14,022 nt of DNA from positions 1 through 14,022 of the forward strand of contig JAPKMW010000172.1 in the NCBI GenBank assembly GCA_026645575.1, read 5' to 3'. This stretch comes from Caldilineaceae bacterium (lineage in GTDB: Bacteria > Chloroflexota > Anaerolineae > Caldilineales > Caldilineaceae). Made by a program: the position numbers and the translations under genes. A model generated the notes under the pieces. The model saw only the letters and a program-made list of their open reading frames with translations, was not told where the DNA came from and ran no database searches. This document shows positions 1 through 7,558 of this stretch, in pieces. The first letter of the stretch is position 1. The number at the start of each line of letters is the position of its first letter.

Positions 1-342
1 AACTTACTAATGATCGTCGCAGGGTGCTGAATCAGGGGTAACAGGTATTATAAACTAATACGTTTATCAGTAACTTATGGAGACAGGGTTTGTATATACG
101 AATAATTGTAGGACTTATGCACCACAGAAGTTCGACTTTTGGCAAAAGTCGAACTTCTGTGGTGCATTACCGGCAAGCATCTATCTCTCCTCAAGCTACG
201 CTACCACGGTCATCTATGGTAGCTATTATAGTACAGCAAAGTGATGCTTCAGAAGAAAGCGGCTGCATCAGATGAAAAAGAGCGCTACCCCCACCAGCAA
301 GACGCGGCGTGAGGTAGCGTTGCAGAAGGAGCCATAATAGCT
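1..342. other. Upstream non-coding region
   Basis: I see no credible coding sequence here. The only open frame across it runs through a long palindrome and has no recognisable protein features. The DNA is more AT-rich than the genes that follow. It holds a perfect 24-bp inverted repeat (117-167) and a shorter one, CTACCA at 201-206 with TGGTAG at 217-222. A TATTAT word at 224-229 could serve as a -10 element, but I find no convincing -35 partner, so I do not call a promoter. The promoter for the 343 gene presumably lies in this stretch. An AAGGAG Shine-Dalgarno sequence is present at 326-331. Confidence 0.6.
117..167. repeat. Perfect 24-bp inverted repeat with 3-nt loop
   Basis: The left arm 117-140 is the exact reverse complement of the right arm 144-167, separated only by GGC. 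No T-run follows on either strand, so it does not look like a normal intrinsic terminator. It could be a small mobile-element remnant, a REP-like element, a processing site, or a very stable hairpin in an upstream transcript. Its inner sequence AAGTTCGACTTT (128-139) recurs once past the far end of the gene block, at 13948-13959. Confidence 0.9.
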
Positions 343-1848
343 ATGCGTAGAATCTTTTGGCTTGGTTTCCTGCTGGCCGTCGGCCTATCCGGCGGCTGCA
401 CGATCTTGATTGACCCGACAACCACTACAGAACCGGTAGCGGTGATCGATGGCGGAGTCACGCCACCGGCTGCGCTAGCCGCCTTGCTGACCGACACACC
501 GGCGACGATGACGGCCATCACCATGACCACGTCCTTTTCAATTCCCGGCAACCTGATCGCTGTGGTCGGGGAAGGGGAACCGGGGTCGCAAGTGGCGATT
601 CTGGTGGACAATATCACCTTGATCACCGCAACCGTCAATGCCCAGAGCAGGTGGGAGACCACTGTCTATGTCGATGATATGGAACATCTATTGGAGGTGC
701 GTAACCCGGCGATGACGGATATTGAAATGCCCGATGTGATCTTCCGAGTAGAAACAAACACACAATCCATTGAGCGCTTTTTGCCGGAATCCACGATCCG
801 GCCGGTAGTACCCGGTCCCCCTACGGAATTCGGCTATGCCACCGCCGCCTTTGTCGAACAGAAATTCACTCCGGTCACGGTCTTCTACGCCACAGACCGC
901 ACAGACACGGGTTCCAGTGACCCGGCTGATAAATATGGCGGGCAGTGGAGTTCACGTATTGAGCTTGGCACTTGCATTGTCACTATTCCCGACACGCACC
1001 AGGCCGGCGAAATTGAGACGCCAAGCATCTGGGCCGCGGAATTTTCGGCGGACCCGGCGCGCCATGTCATTTTAAGCGCCATCCACGAACTGGAGCAGGA
1101 TGAATTTTACGCCCGGTTCAACGACCGCATGGCGGCGACGGGAGAGACCTTTGTCTTTATCCACGGCTTTAATGTGACCTTTGAAGATGCAGCCCGCCGT
1201 ACTGCCCAAATGGCCTACGATCTTGGCTTTCGCGGCGCGCCGGTCTTCTACAGTTGGCCCTCCAAAGGAGCTTATTTGGGATACAACGCCGACGGCGCGA
1301 GTATCGAACGGAGTACACCGCGTCTGCAGCGCTTCCTGGCCGACGTGGCGGCACAGACCAATGCCCATACGATCCACCTCATCGCTCATAGCATGGGCAA
1401 TCGTGGGTTGACAAGCGCGTTGATGGCACTGAGTACGGAGTTGCCCACTGCGCAATTGGATAAGTTCAACCAAATCGTGCTGGCGGCGCCGGACATTGAT
1501 GCCGAGATTTTCAAGGAGCAGATCGCCCCCAAAATCGCGCCGCTGGGTGAGCAAGTGACACTCTATGCCTCGTCCAAGGATATGGCGCTCCAGCTTTCGC
1601 GATGGATGCACGACTATCCGCGCGCTGGGGAAAGCGGTGAGCGGTTGGTTATCTTCGATGGCATCTATACGATTGACGCTTCGACAGTCAACACCGATTT
1701 TATCGGTCATAACTACCCCTATGGCTTGACCATCGTTGCCGACATTTTCGAGATGTTTCATGATCATGATTTTCCCGAAGACCGTTTCAATTTGGAAATG
1801 GTGGAGACGCCGGTCGGCAAACATTGGCGCTTCCGCCGGACACAGTGA
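343..1848 (+). CDS. Lipoprotein with Ig-like domain and DUF900-type alpha/beta hydrolase
   Basis: Predicted secreted, lipid-anchored esterase-like hydrolase of 501 residues; its substrate cannot be read from sequence. Residues 1-19 form a lipoprotein signal: a basic start, a hydrophobic core and a lipobox L-S-G-G-C with the acylated Cys19. Residues about 68-112 have the pattern of a bacterial Ig-like fold (G-x-G-E-P-G-S-x-V ending at a Trp-containing strand). The catalytic part spans about 175-470 and matches the DUF900 hydrolase family: oxyanion-side motif F-I-H-G-F-N (272-277), nucleophile elbow H-S-M-G-N with Ser350, an acidic candidate in A-P-D-I-D (Asp384 or Asp386), and a late His456 in G-H-N-Y. 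AAGGAG at 326-331 supports this start. It is the first gene of the block and ends 29 bp before the next. It is not a standard eCIS component. The hydrolase call is firm; a link to the particle is inference from position. Confidence 0.88.
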   Translation: MRRIFWLGFLLAVGLSGGCTILIDPTTTTEPVAVIDGGVTPPAALAALLTDTPATMTAITMTTSFSIPGNLIAVVGEGEPGSQVAILVDNITLITATVNAQSRWETTVYVDDMEHLLEVRNPAMTDIEMPDVIFRVETNTQSIERFLPESTIRPVVPGPPTEFGYATAAFVEQKFTPVTVFYATDRTDTGSSDPADKYGGQWSSRIELGTCIVTIPDTHQAGEIETPSIWAAEFSADPARHVILSAIHELEQDEFYARFNDRMAATGETFVFIHGFNVTFEDAARRTAQMAYDLGFRGAPVFYSWPSKGAYLGYNADGASIERSTPRLQRFLADVAAQTNAHTIHLIAHSMGNRGLTSALMALSTELPTAQLDKFNQIVLAAPDIDAEIFKEQIAPKIAPLGEQVTLYASSKDMALQLSRWMHDYPRAGESGERLVIFDGIYTIDASTVNTDFIGHNYPYGLTIVADIFEMFHDHDFPEDRFNLEMVETPVGKHWRFRRTQ

Positions 1849-1877
1849 CCTTGTAGCGATAGCAGGAGAACCAACCC

Positions 1878-2186
1878 ATGTCCGATGCCGCCCCAGCCGA
1901 GAAGACGATTCCCTGTGCCGAAGCGATCAAAAAAGCCTACGCCGTTTCCGATGCGCTCTATGATGTAACCGGCGACGAGTTGATCGGCGAGGAACGCGCC
2001 ACCGTGCTGGCGTTGCTAACCGAAGCGCGCAATCTGGCCGTTGAGTGTGGTTGTGAAGCGCTGGTTGACGAAGCTGACAAAGTGCGCATGGACGTGGCGG
2101 AGAAGAAGGCGCTGGATCAGATCCTTAATGCACTGGATCAATTAAAAAACGCTGCCAAACGTTGTATGAAACCGGCAGCGTTGTAG
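1878..2186 (+). CDS. Small helical protein of unknown function
   Basis: A 102-residue protein that I do not recognise. It has no signal peptide or membrane segment. Composition is rich in Ala, Leu, Glu and Lys with long helical stretches, probably a soluble helical bundle. Four cysteines occur (13, 57, 59 and 96), with C-G-C at 57-59, but no complete metal site is evident. The start is supported by AGGAG at 1864-1868, nine bases before the ATG. It lies 29 bp after the hydrolase gene and about 100 bp before the Ig-like/coiled-coil gene, so co-transcription is likely. A 9-bp inverted repeat (2148-2156 with 2174-2182) covers its last codons. It could be a chaperone, immunity or cargo-adaptor protein for a neighbour, but nothing in the sequence decides this. 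Confidence 0.7.
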   Translation: MSDAAPAEKTIPCAEAIKKAYAVSDALYDVTGDELIGEERATVLALLTEARNLAVECGCEALVDEADKVRMDVAEKKALDQILNALDQLKNAAKRCMKPAAL

Positions 2187-2283
2187 TAATGATCAGGCCC
2201 GCTCGCAGCTGATCCGTGATCCGCTGAGGGCAGAGGTACATAACGTGAGGAAGCCAATCATGGCAAAAAGGAGAAGACGAGCG

Positions 2284-3411
2284 ATGGCAGCAAAAGGTAC
2301 GCTCAAGTTACAAACAGAGCCACGATCAGTGATGAACGGCGGAAAAAGCAGATTGACAGCAACCTTGATCGATGAAAATGGTAAGTTGGTTGCTGATCAG
2401 GAAATTGTGTTCAATCGCAAAAAAGAAGGTGCCGATATTGAGATCGGCAAGGCCAAAACTGCGGCTGATCATGGGGCAGCGACGATTGAGTTTGGTCCGA
2501 TTACTGAGCCTAGTGTGGCAAAAGGGCATGAGGTCATTGTCTGGGCAACAATCGACGCACTCCGCTCCAACGGTATGAAGATTGGGCTTTTTGAGACACA
2601 AACGGAAGCCGATTTCGATGACAAGTTGAAGCAACTTGCGGCGGCGCAACAGGAACAACAGGAACAGGAACGGCGCACCGCTGCTAAAGCAAGCGAAGTA
2701 CAAAGTCTGAAACAACAGATTGACGCTCTCATTAAAACACCAGCGTCGCCACCGGAAATCGGCGATACGAAGGCTGCCTATGAGAAAGCTTTCAACGGCT
2801 TCAAGACTGGTATGGCTGACGCAAACGGGAAACTTACCGAGATTGAAACTTTGATTTCTGCTCAGATTGACAAGCCGAAACGGGATGGGATTGTTGCACA
2901 AGCTAACCAAGTTGATGTGGACATCAATGCGCTCACAACCCGCATTGGGCAACTTAACACCGAAGTGACAACATTGAAAGGCAAAGTAACTACAGCCACA
3001 GAGCAACTCAAGCAGAAAAGGGAAGAGTGGGAATCGCTCAAAGGGACCAGAGCTGCCATCAACAGAAAACTGAAAGAGTGTAAAGACGAAATCGAAGAGC
3101 TAATGGCAGCCGTAAAAGAAGGTGTCAACAAGAATGACAAGGTTGCGCTCGGCCAACAGTATCTGAAACTGCTAGAAACCAAGAGTAAAGTGGGGGAGAT
3201 CAACAGGCTTGCAGCAGAACCGGCGGCTCTCGAAAAGAACCTGGCGGCAGCCTGGCAGCAGATTATTACGAAAAAACAGGACCTGGCAAAGGCTGAATAC
3301 GAGCATGAACAAAAGGAAAAAGAGAAAAGCCAGGAAAGCGAGAAATTAGAGAACCGGCAAAAAGGGCGTGAAGAGGAGATCAAGGCGATTATCGAGAAGC
3401 TTGTCAAGTAG
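2284..3411 (+). CDS. Ig-like domain plus long coiled-coil protein
   Basis: A 375-residue protein of unknown function. Residues about 4-105 look like an invasin/Big_1-type beta-sandwich, with alternating strands, a D-E-N-G-K loop, a strand ending in V-F-N and a later A-A-T-I-E-F strand. From about 110 to the C-terminus it is almost entirely helical and charged (Gln, Glu, Lys, Ala), with heptad-like spacing in two coiled-coil blocks, about 110-150 and 170-375, divided by a Pro-rich break. There is no signal peptide, unlike true invasins. Start choice: GTG at 2245 and ATG at 2260 are also in frame (388 or 383 residues), but AAGGAG at 2268-2273 sits ten bases before the ATG at 2284, and the extra N-terminus is only basic residues. 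It lies 80 bp before the cap gene. It could be an eCIS accessory structural protein or a cargo. Codon use looks less GC-rich than in the tail genes. Confidence 0.75.
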   Translation: MAAKGTLKLQTEPRSVMNGGKSRLTATLIDENGKLVADQEIVFNRKKEGADIEIGKAKTAADHGAATIEFGPITEPSVAKGHEVIVWATIDALRSNGMKIGLFETQTEADFDDKLKQLAAAQQEQQEQERRTAAKASEVQSLKQQIDALIKTPASPPEIGDTKAAYEKAFNGFKTGMADANGKLTEIETLISAQIDKPKRDGIVAQANQVDVDINALTTRIGQLNTEVTTLKGKVTTATEQLKQKREEWESLKGTRAAINRKLKECKDEIEELMAAVKEGVNKNDKVALGQQYLKLLETKSKVGEINRLAAEPAALEKNLAAAWQQIITKKQDLAKAEYEHEQKEKEKSQESEKLENRQKGREEEIKAIIEKLVK

Positions 3412-3491
3412 CCTTGAGCAAAAGACGATATATCAAAAGACGATACAAAGTGTAACGCCCAGCCGGGAACAGAGAAAGGAGCGCCGATTCG

Positions 3492-4079
3492 TTGATCCAC
3501 TTTGTCGATGAAACCCTGCACAAGTTGCTACAGGCCGAAGGGCCGGAACTCTTGCGCAAGATCGCGATCAGCTTTAGCGCACCGGATCGCGAGTTCGCCA
3601 AGAATGTGCCGCCGCCGGCAATCAATCTCTTTCTGTACGATATTCGCGAGAACTTGGATCTGCGCAGCAACGAGACCTGGATCACGCGCAACGACAACGG
3701 CAAAGCCAACTTGGAACAGCCGCCGGTGCGGGTCGATTGTTCGTACCTGATCACCGCCTGGAGCAATGCTGACGATGCACCACGAGAAGAACACCGCTTT
3801 CTGGGAGAAGTGATGCGCACCTTGTTACGTTTCCCGGAATTGCCCAGACAATATCTGCGTGGGGAACTGGCCCGGCCCGGTCTACCACTGCCGACAGCAG
3901 TCTTACATCCAGGGCGGCTTCAGAGTCTGGGCGAGTTTTGGCAGGCGCTAGATGGGCAGCCACGCACAGCGCTCAACTACACCATCACCATTGCCGTACA
4001 ACCCAGTGCGCCTGTCGAAAGCGATCTTGTCACTGGCGTCAATAGTGATCTGGGAATGCGAGGAACCGACAATGGCTGA
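3492..4079 (+). CDS. DUF4255 / Pvc16_N-type tail terminator (cap) protein
   Basis: Likely the cap that ends tube and sheath polymerisation at the distal end of the particle, equivalent to Pvc16/Afp16. It is 195 residues long. The N-terminal helix (F-V-D-E-T-L-x-x-L-L) is followed by the family hallmark around residues 38-60: P-P-A-I-N-L-F-L-Y-D-I-R-E-N, then a charged D-L-R-S-N-E stretch. Further on, V-D-C-S-Y-L-I-T-A-W and E-E-H-R-F-L-G are also typical of DUF4255. The start is TTG, supported by AAGGAG at 3476-3481 with a ten-base spacer; no better ATG precedes the conserved N-terminus. It overlaps the next gene by eight bases, which indicates coupled translation. It is shorter than cap proteins that carry an added C-terminal domain, and here the next gene appears to supply such domains separately. 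Confidence 0.9.
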   Translation: MIHFVDETLHKLLQAEGPELLRKIAISFSAPDREFAKNVPPPAINLFLYDIRENLDLRSNETWITRNDNGKANLEQPPVRVDCSYLITAWSNADDAPREEHRFLGEVMRTLLRFPELPRQYLRGELARPGLPLPTAVLHPGRLQSLGEFWQALDGQPRTALNYTITIAVQPSAPVESDLVTGVNSDLGMRGTDNG

Positions 4080-4731
4080 TCAGCCGTCCATTCGCCACTG
4101 GGTTACCCTGGCCGGTCGCGTCATCGATCAACAGAGCAAGCAAGCCATTGTGGGCGCCGCCGTGACCTTGACGGAAGGGCCGCCGGCCTTTCAAAGCACA
4201 GTTACCGTGCGCCAACAAGATCCGGCGTGGGTGCAAAGAAAGGAGCGGCTCAATCAGACGATCAGCCGGGCGGGGGGGCTGTTCTATTTTTTAGATCTGC
4301 CGGTCGGCGGCCCCTATAAGCTTACCGTCACCGTCCCTCAGCAGCTTGCTCGTTATGCCACGCAGACGCACCCCGTCGCGATTGACGTGGCGCCCATGCC
4401 GGCTACGGCCGCCAGCCGTGTGGCCTATCCGTGGGTGGAAGTCGCTTTGGTCTCCACGGGGGTGACGGGCCGGGTTACCACCACGATAAATGGGGCGCCG
4501 GCCCCAGTGGTGCGGGCCAGGGTGAGCATTCAGGATGCGCAAACCGTGACCGATGCCAACGGTGAGTTTGCCCTGCATGGGCTGATTGGCGCACGCAAAG
4601 CGGCCCGTATCGCACTACCCCAGGCGCAACTTGAGGTCAAGGCGACAGGGTTTGCGCCCCAAACAATGGCGGTTGACTTACAAGCCGGCGTACTCGCCGC
4701 GGCGCTACAAATCAATCTGATTGCTCTGTAA
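4072..4731 (+). CDS. Tandem carboxypeptidase-regulatory-like domain protein (cap-associated)
   Basis: A 219-residue protein with two beta-sandwich domains of the carboxypeptidase-regulatory-like class. The first (about 9-115) begins V-T-L-A-G-R-V-I-D and includes G-A-A-V-T-L, then F-Y-F-L-D-L-P-V-G-G-P-Y before a Y-K-L-T-V strand. The second (about 125-219) has G-V-T-G-R-V, A-R-V-S-I, then D-A-N-G-E-F-A-L-H-G-L and a final strand. The ATG at 4072 is chosen over upstream starts because AGGA at 4061-4064 precedes it and all domain sequence follows it; a longer reading would overlap the cap gene heavily. The eight-base overlap with the DUF4255 gene suggests the product acts with the cap. In some eCIS a similar domain is fused to the cap protein (from memory of the family). 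The role is probably structural; no catalytic residues are apparent. Confidence 0.8.
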   Translation: MADQPSIRHWVTLAGRVIDQQSKQAIVGAAVTLTEGPPAFQSTVTVRQQDPAWVQRKERLNQTISRAGGLFYFLDLPVGGPYKLTVTVPQQLARYATQTHPVAIDVAPMPATAASRVAYPWVEVALVSTGVTGRVTTTINGAPAPVVRARVSIQDAQTVTDANGEFALHGLIGARKAARIALPQAQLEVKATGFAPQTMAVDLQAGVLAAALQINLIAL

Positions 4732-4856
4732 ATGTGTCGTCAAAAGTACGGAAGAGACCAATTTGTTGCTCTTTCTTCGTCAGTCGATTCAATTTTTAGG
4801 AAGGGCGGGGCGCCACCTGTTGCGCCATGCCACCGAGCAAAAAAGGAGTGTAAATC

Positions 4857-6056
4857 ATGCCAGAATATCTTTCACCTGGGGTATATGTCGAGGAAATTCT
4901 TTCCGGCCAGGCGCCCATTGCCAGCGTCAGCACCGTGATCGCCGGCTTCCTTGGGAAAGTTGATGAGGCAGATATTGTCATGCCACCAAAACCAGGTCAA
5001 TTTGAAAAAGATGATGATGGGAACACTGTGTATGATGACAAGAACAAGCCAAAGCCTATTTTCTTTAAACTCACAGATGTAAATGAACCCCAACTTATTA
5101 CCAGTTGGGTCATGTTTAAGGAGAAATTTGGCGATTTCCAGCCGCAGAACAAGCGGCTTGCCCATGCAGTCTATGGTTTCTTCAACAATGGCGGCAATCG
5201 TTGTTGGGTTGTTCGTGTCGAGGATGACACAGATGAAGCCAAGATCAAACAAGGCTTGGAAGAGTTTGAAAAAATCGACGAGATTACCATGGTCATAGTG
5301 CCAGGTGCCCAGGCGAAGGCAATTCAGGAAGCCGTTATCGATCATTGCGAAAAGATGCAAGATCGCTTTGCCATCCTTGATGGGCAACAAGATCCTGATC
5401 AACTGAAAGTTGAAAACATTACAGGAAATGTGCGCACCAGCACTTATGCGGCTCTCTACTTTCCCTGGATCAAAGTATCTGATCCACTCACCAAAGGGGG
5501 AGAGGAGTTCATTCCTCCCAGCGGGCATCTTGCTGGTCTCTATGCCCGCACTGATACTAATCGTGGGGTGCATAAAGCGCCGGCGAATGACATTCTCCGT
5601 GGCGCGTTGGATGTCAAGCAACGACTCAGCAAGGCTGATCAGGATGGGTTGAACCCGCAAGGGGTCAACGTCATTCGCAAATTCAATGGTGATATCAGGG
5701 TTTGGGGAGCCCGCACCCTAGGCGGTGAAAAGAACACTGAATTCAAGTATATCAACGTGCGGCGGCTTTTCCTCATGTTACGCGAATCAATCGATGAGGG
5801 CACCCAGTGGGTGGTCTTTGAACCAAACGACAAGCAGTTGTGGGACAAGATCCGCCAAAACATTACCGCCTTTCTCACCAATATCTGGCGCAGCGGCGCG
5901 CTCTTTGGCGATACGCCGGAACAGGCTTTCTTTGTCAAATGTGACGAGGAACTCAACCCCAAGGAGGTGCGCGACCTGGGACAAGTCATCACCGAAATTG
6001 GCGTAGCGCCGGTCAAACCGGCCGAGTTTGTGATCTTCCGAATTCAACAGAAATAA
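4857..6056 (+). CDS. Contractile tail sheath protein 1
   Basis: Sheath subunit that polymerises round the inner tube and contracts to drive it into a target membrane (Pvc2/Afp2 family). It is 399 residues, within the usual range for simple eCIS sheaths. The N-terminus S-P-G-V-Y-V-E-E-I (6-14) is the donor-strand motif typical of sheaths. Further landmarks are F-F-N-N-G-G-N-R-C-W (108-117), R-F-A-I-L-D (170-175), P-P-S-G-H-L-A-G-L-Y-A-R-T-D (220-233), V-H-K-A-P-A-N (238-244), N-V-R-R-L (300-304) and the conserved C-terminal K-C-D-E-E-L-N-P…I-T-E-I-G…P-A-E-F segment (361-391). AAGGAG at 4843-4848 supports the ATG. A 125-bp gap precedes it, longer than other gaps in the tail block, so an internal promoter is possible though none is clear. 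Residues about 41-70 form a charged, AT-rich stretch. Confidence 0.97.
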   Translation: MPEYLSPGVYVEEILSGQAPIASVSTVIAGFLGKVDEADIVMPPKPGQFEKDDDGNTVYDDKNKPKPIFFKLTDVNEPQLITSWVMFKEKFGDFQPQNKRLAHAVYGFFNNGGNRCWVVRVEDDTDEAKIKQGLEEFEKIDEITMVIVPGAQAKAIQEAVIDHCEKMQDRFAILDGQQDPDQLKVENITGNVRTSTYAALYFPWIKVSDPLTKGGEEFIPPSGHLAGLYARTDTNRGVHKAPANDILRGALDVKQRLSKADQDGLNPQGVNVIRKFNGDIRVWGARTLGGEKNTEFKYINVRRLFLMLRESIDEGTQWVVFEPNDKQLWDKIRQNITAFLTNIWRSGALFGDTPEQAFFVKCDEELNPKEVRDLGQVITEIGVAPVKPAEFVIFRIQQK

Positions 6057-6090
6057 CTGGTTTTAGGAGGCAGAGGGAGTCAACGCGGCT

Positions 6091-7521
6091 ATGACCAATT
6101 ACGCAACACCGGGCGTCTATATCAAGAGTGTGGTGCATCCCATTCCAACCCAGGCCCTGCACACAGGCGTCCCCCTCTTTATCGGGCTGGTGAGCGCCGA
6201 TCGGCTTGCGCAAGCGCCTAGCCAGGATTTTGACACCACCCCCTTACCAGAAGGGGATGGTGCGCTGATGGTGGTACGTTCGAAGCGCATATTGATACAA
6301 AATCTAGCCAAGACGAACGCCTTTCAGGAACGTCGCCGTCGTGCCACGCCCGACTATTTTTTGGCAAGATTGCCGGATACCAACGCCGCAGTCACTGTTG
6401 AAGCCATCGATGCTGCGGTTGCGGAAGATCCCTGGTTACGCCACTACAGCCATACAGAACGCTTCAATCTCTGGCCCGATTTTGAAAAAGCCTATGGCGC
6501 CCTCTTCACCCGCGGCTACTTGGCGGCGGCTATCCAAGGCTTCTTTGCCAATAATGGACGCTTCTGCCGCTTGCAAATGGTCAGTTACCAACCGTGGCGC
6601 GCCACGCCGCTGGACGCGTTGACGGCGGGCCTCCGTGCGGTCGAAGCCGCCGACGACATTGATCTCATCTGTGCGCCGGATATACTGTGGCTTCATGCTC
6701 AGGGCGTGATTGACGCGGCGACTGTCTTTGCCATGCAAAAGGTCATCCTTGACCACTGTGACCGGCTGGGCAATCGCTTTGCCATTCTGGACGCGCTGCC
6801 CGACGTAACGACGGACGCGCTCAAGGCGCAGCGGCAAGCGTTGCGGTCAAAAAACGGGGCGCTCTACTACCCTTTTGTGGGTGTCAAGCCGCTCGCCGGC
6901 ACGCAACCAAGTACGGCGGAAACAGCCCAAACGCCATTGGTCTATGCACCCCCCTGCGGCCACATTGCCGGCGTCTATGCCCGCACCGATGAGCAGATCG
7001 GCGTCCATAAAGCGCCGGCCAATGCCCTGCTGCAAGGCGTGATCAGCTTAGCCGACGATGTCGATGACACGCAACAAGGCGAACTCAATCCCGTTAACAT
7101 CAATTGTCTGCGCGCCTTTCCCACCCGCGGCATTCGCATTTGGGGGGCGCGTACCCTGAGTGACGACGACGAATGGCGCTATGTCAATGTACGCCGGCTC
7201 ATGATCACGACAGCGCGCTGGGTCGAACGCAACATGATGGACGAAACTTTTGAACCGCATACGCCGGCGCTCCGGGCGCGCATCCGGCGCGAAGTAACCG
7301 TTTATCTCGATGGCCTCTTCCAAAGAGGGGCCTTACGCGGCAACACCGCACAGGAAGCTTATTATGTCAAGTGTGACGAAGAGAACAACCCTGACGCCGT
7401 GCGCGACGCCGGGATGATCATCACCGAGATTGGGCTGGCGGTAGCGGCCCCTGCCGAATTTATGGTGGTACGCCTCATTGCCGATGCCGCCGGCGTGACG
7501 ATTGTGGAAGCTGACAAGTAA
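6091..7521 (+). CDS. Contractile tail sheath protein 2
   Basis: Second sheath paralogue, 476 residues, like Pvc3/Pvc4 in PVC particles. It shares with sheath 1 the N-terminal T-P-G-V-Y motif (6-10), F-F-A-N-N-G-R-F-C (151-159), R-F-A-I-L-D (229-234), G-H-I-A-G-V-Y-A-R-T-D (290-300), V-H-K-A-P-A-N (305-311), N-V-R-R-L (366-370) and the C-terminal K-C-D-E-E-N-N-P…I-T-E-I-G segment (427-448). It differs by an extra stretch at about 40-125 that includes R-R-R-R (81-84), probably an outward-facing domain or loop. An AGGGAG at 6074-6079 is the likely ribosome binding site; the stronger AGGAGG at 6065-6070 is too far from the ATG. It starts 34 bp after sheath 1. It may form a specialised ring or mix with sheath 1; the sequence cannot tell which. 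DNA is more GC-rich than in sheath 1. Confidence 0.96.
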   Translation: MTNYATPGVYIKSVVHPIPTQALHTGVPLFIGLVSADRLAQAPSQDFDTTPLPEGDGALMVVRSKRILIQNLAKTNAFQERRRRATPDYFLARLPDTNAAVTVEAIDAAVAEDPWLRHYSHTERFNLWPDFEKAYGALFTRGYLAAAIQGFFANNGRFCRLQMVSYQPWRATPLDALTAGLRAVEAADDIDLICAPDILWLHAQGVIDAATVFAMQKVILDHCDRLGNRFAILDALPDVTTDALKAQRQALRSKNGALYYPFVGVKPLAGTQPSTAETAQTPLVYAPPCGHIAGVYARTDEQIGVHKAPANALLQGVISLADDVDDTQQGELNPVNINCLRAFPTRGIRIWGARTLSDDDEWRYVNVRRLMITTARWVERNMMDETFEPHTPALRARIRREVTVYLDGLFQRGALRGNTAQEAYYVKCDEENNPDAVRDAGMIITEIGLAVAAPAEFMVVRLIADAAGVTIVEADK

Positions 7522-7558
7522 TTTTGAGTCGATAACGCAACAAAAGGAGAGCAACGCT

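Noticed and set aside
90..275. Open frame of 61 codons upstream of the first gene
   Set aside because: It reads through both arms of the perfect palindrome, lacks a good ribosome binding site and has no protein-like features.
1072..1824. Long antisense open frame opposite the hydrolase gene
   Set aside because: The + strand gene has full family motifs; the antisense reading is a shadow with no recognisable domain.
2191..2214. GATCAG/CTGATC inverted repeat after the 102-residue gene as a terminator
   Set aside because: Only six base pairs with a 12-base loop and no T-run.
4763..4793. TTGTTG and TTCAAT words before sheath 1 as a promoter
   Set aside because: Spacing is about 19 bp and both boxes are poor matches, so I do not call a promoter despite the 125-bp gap.
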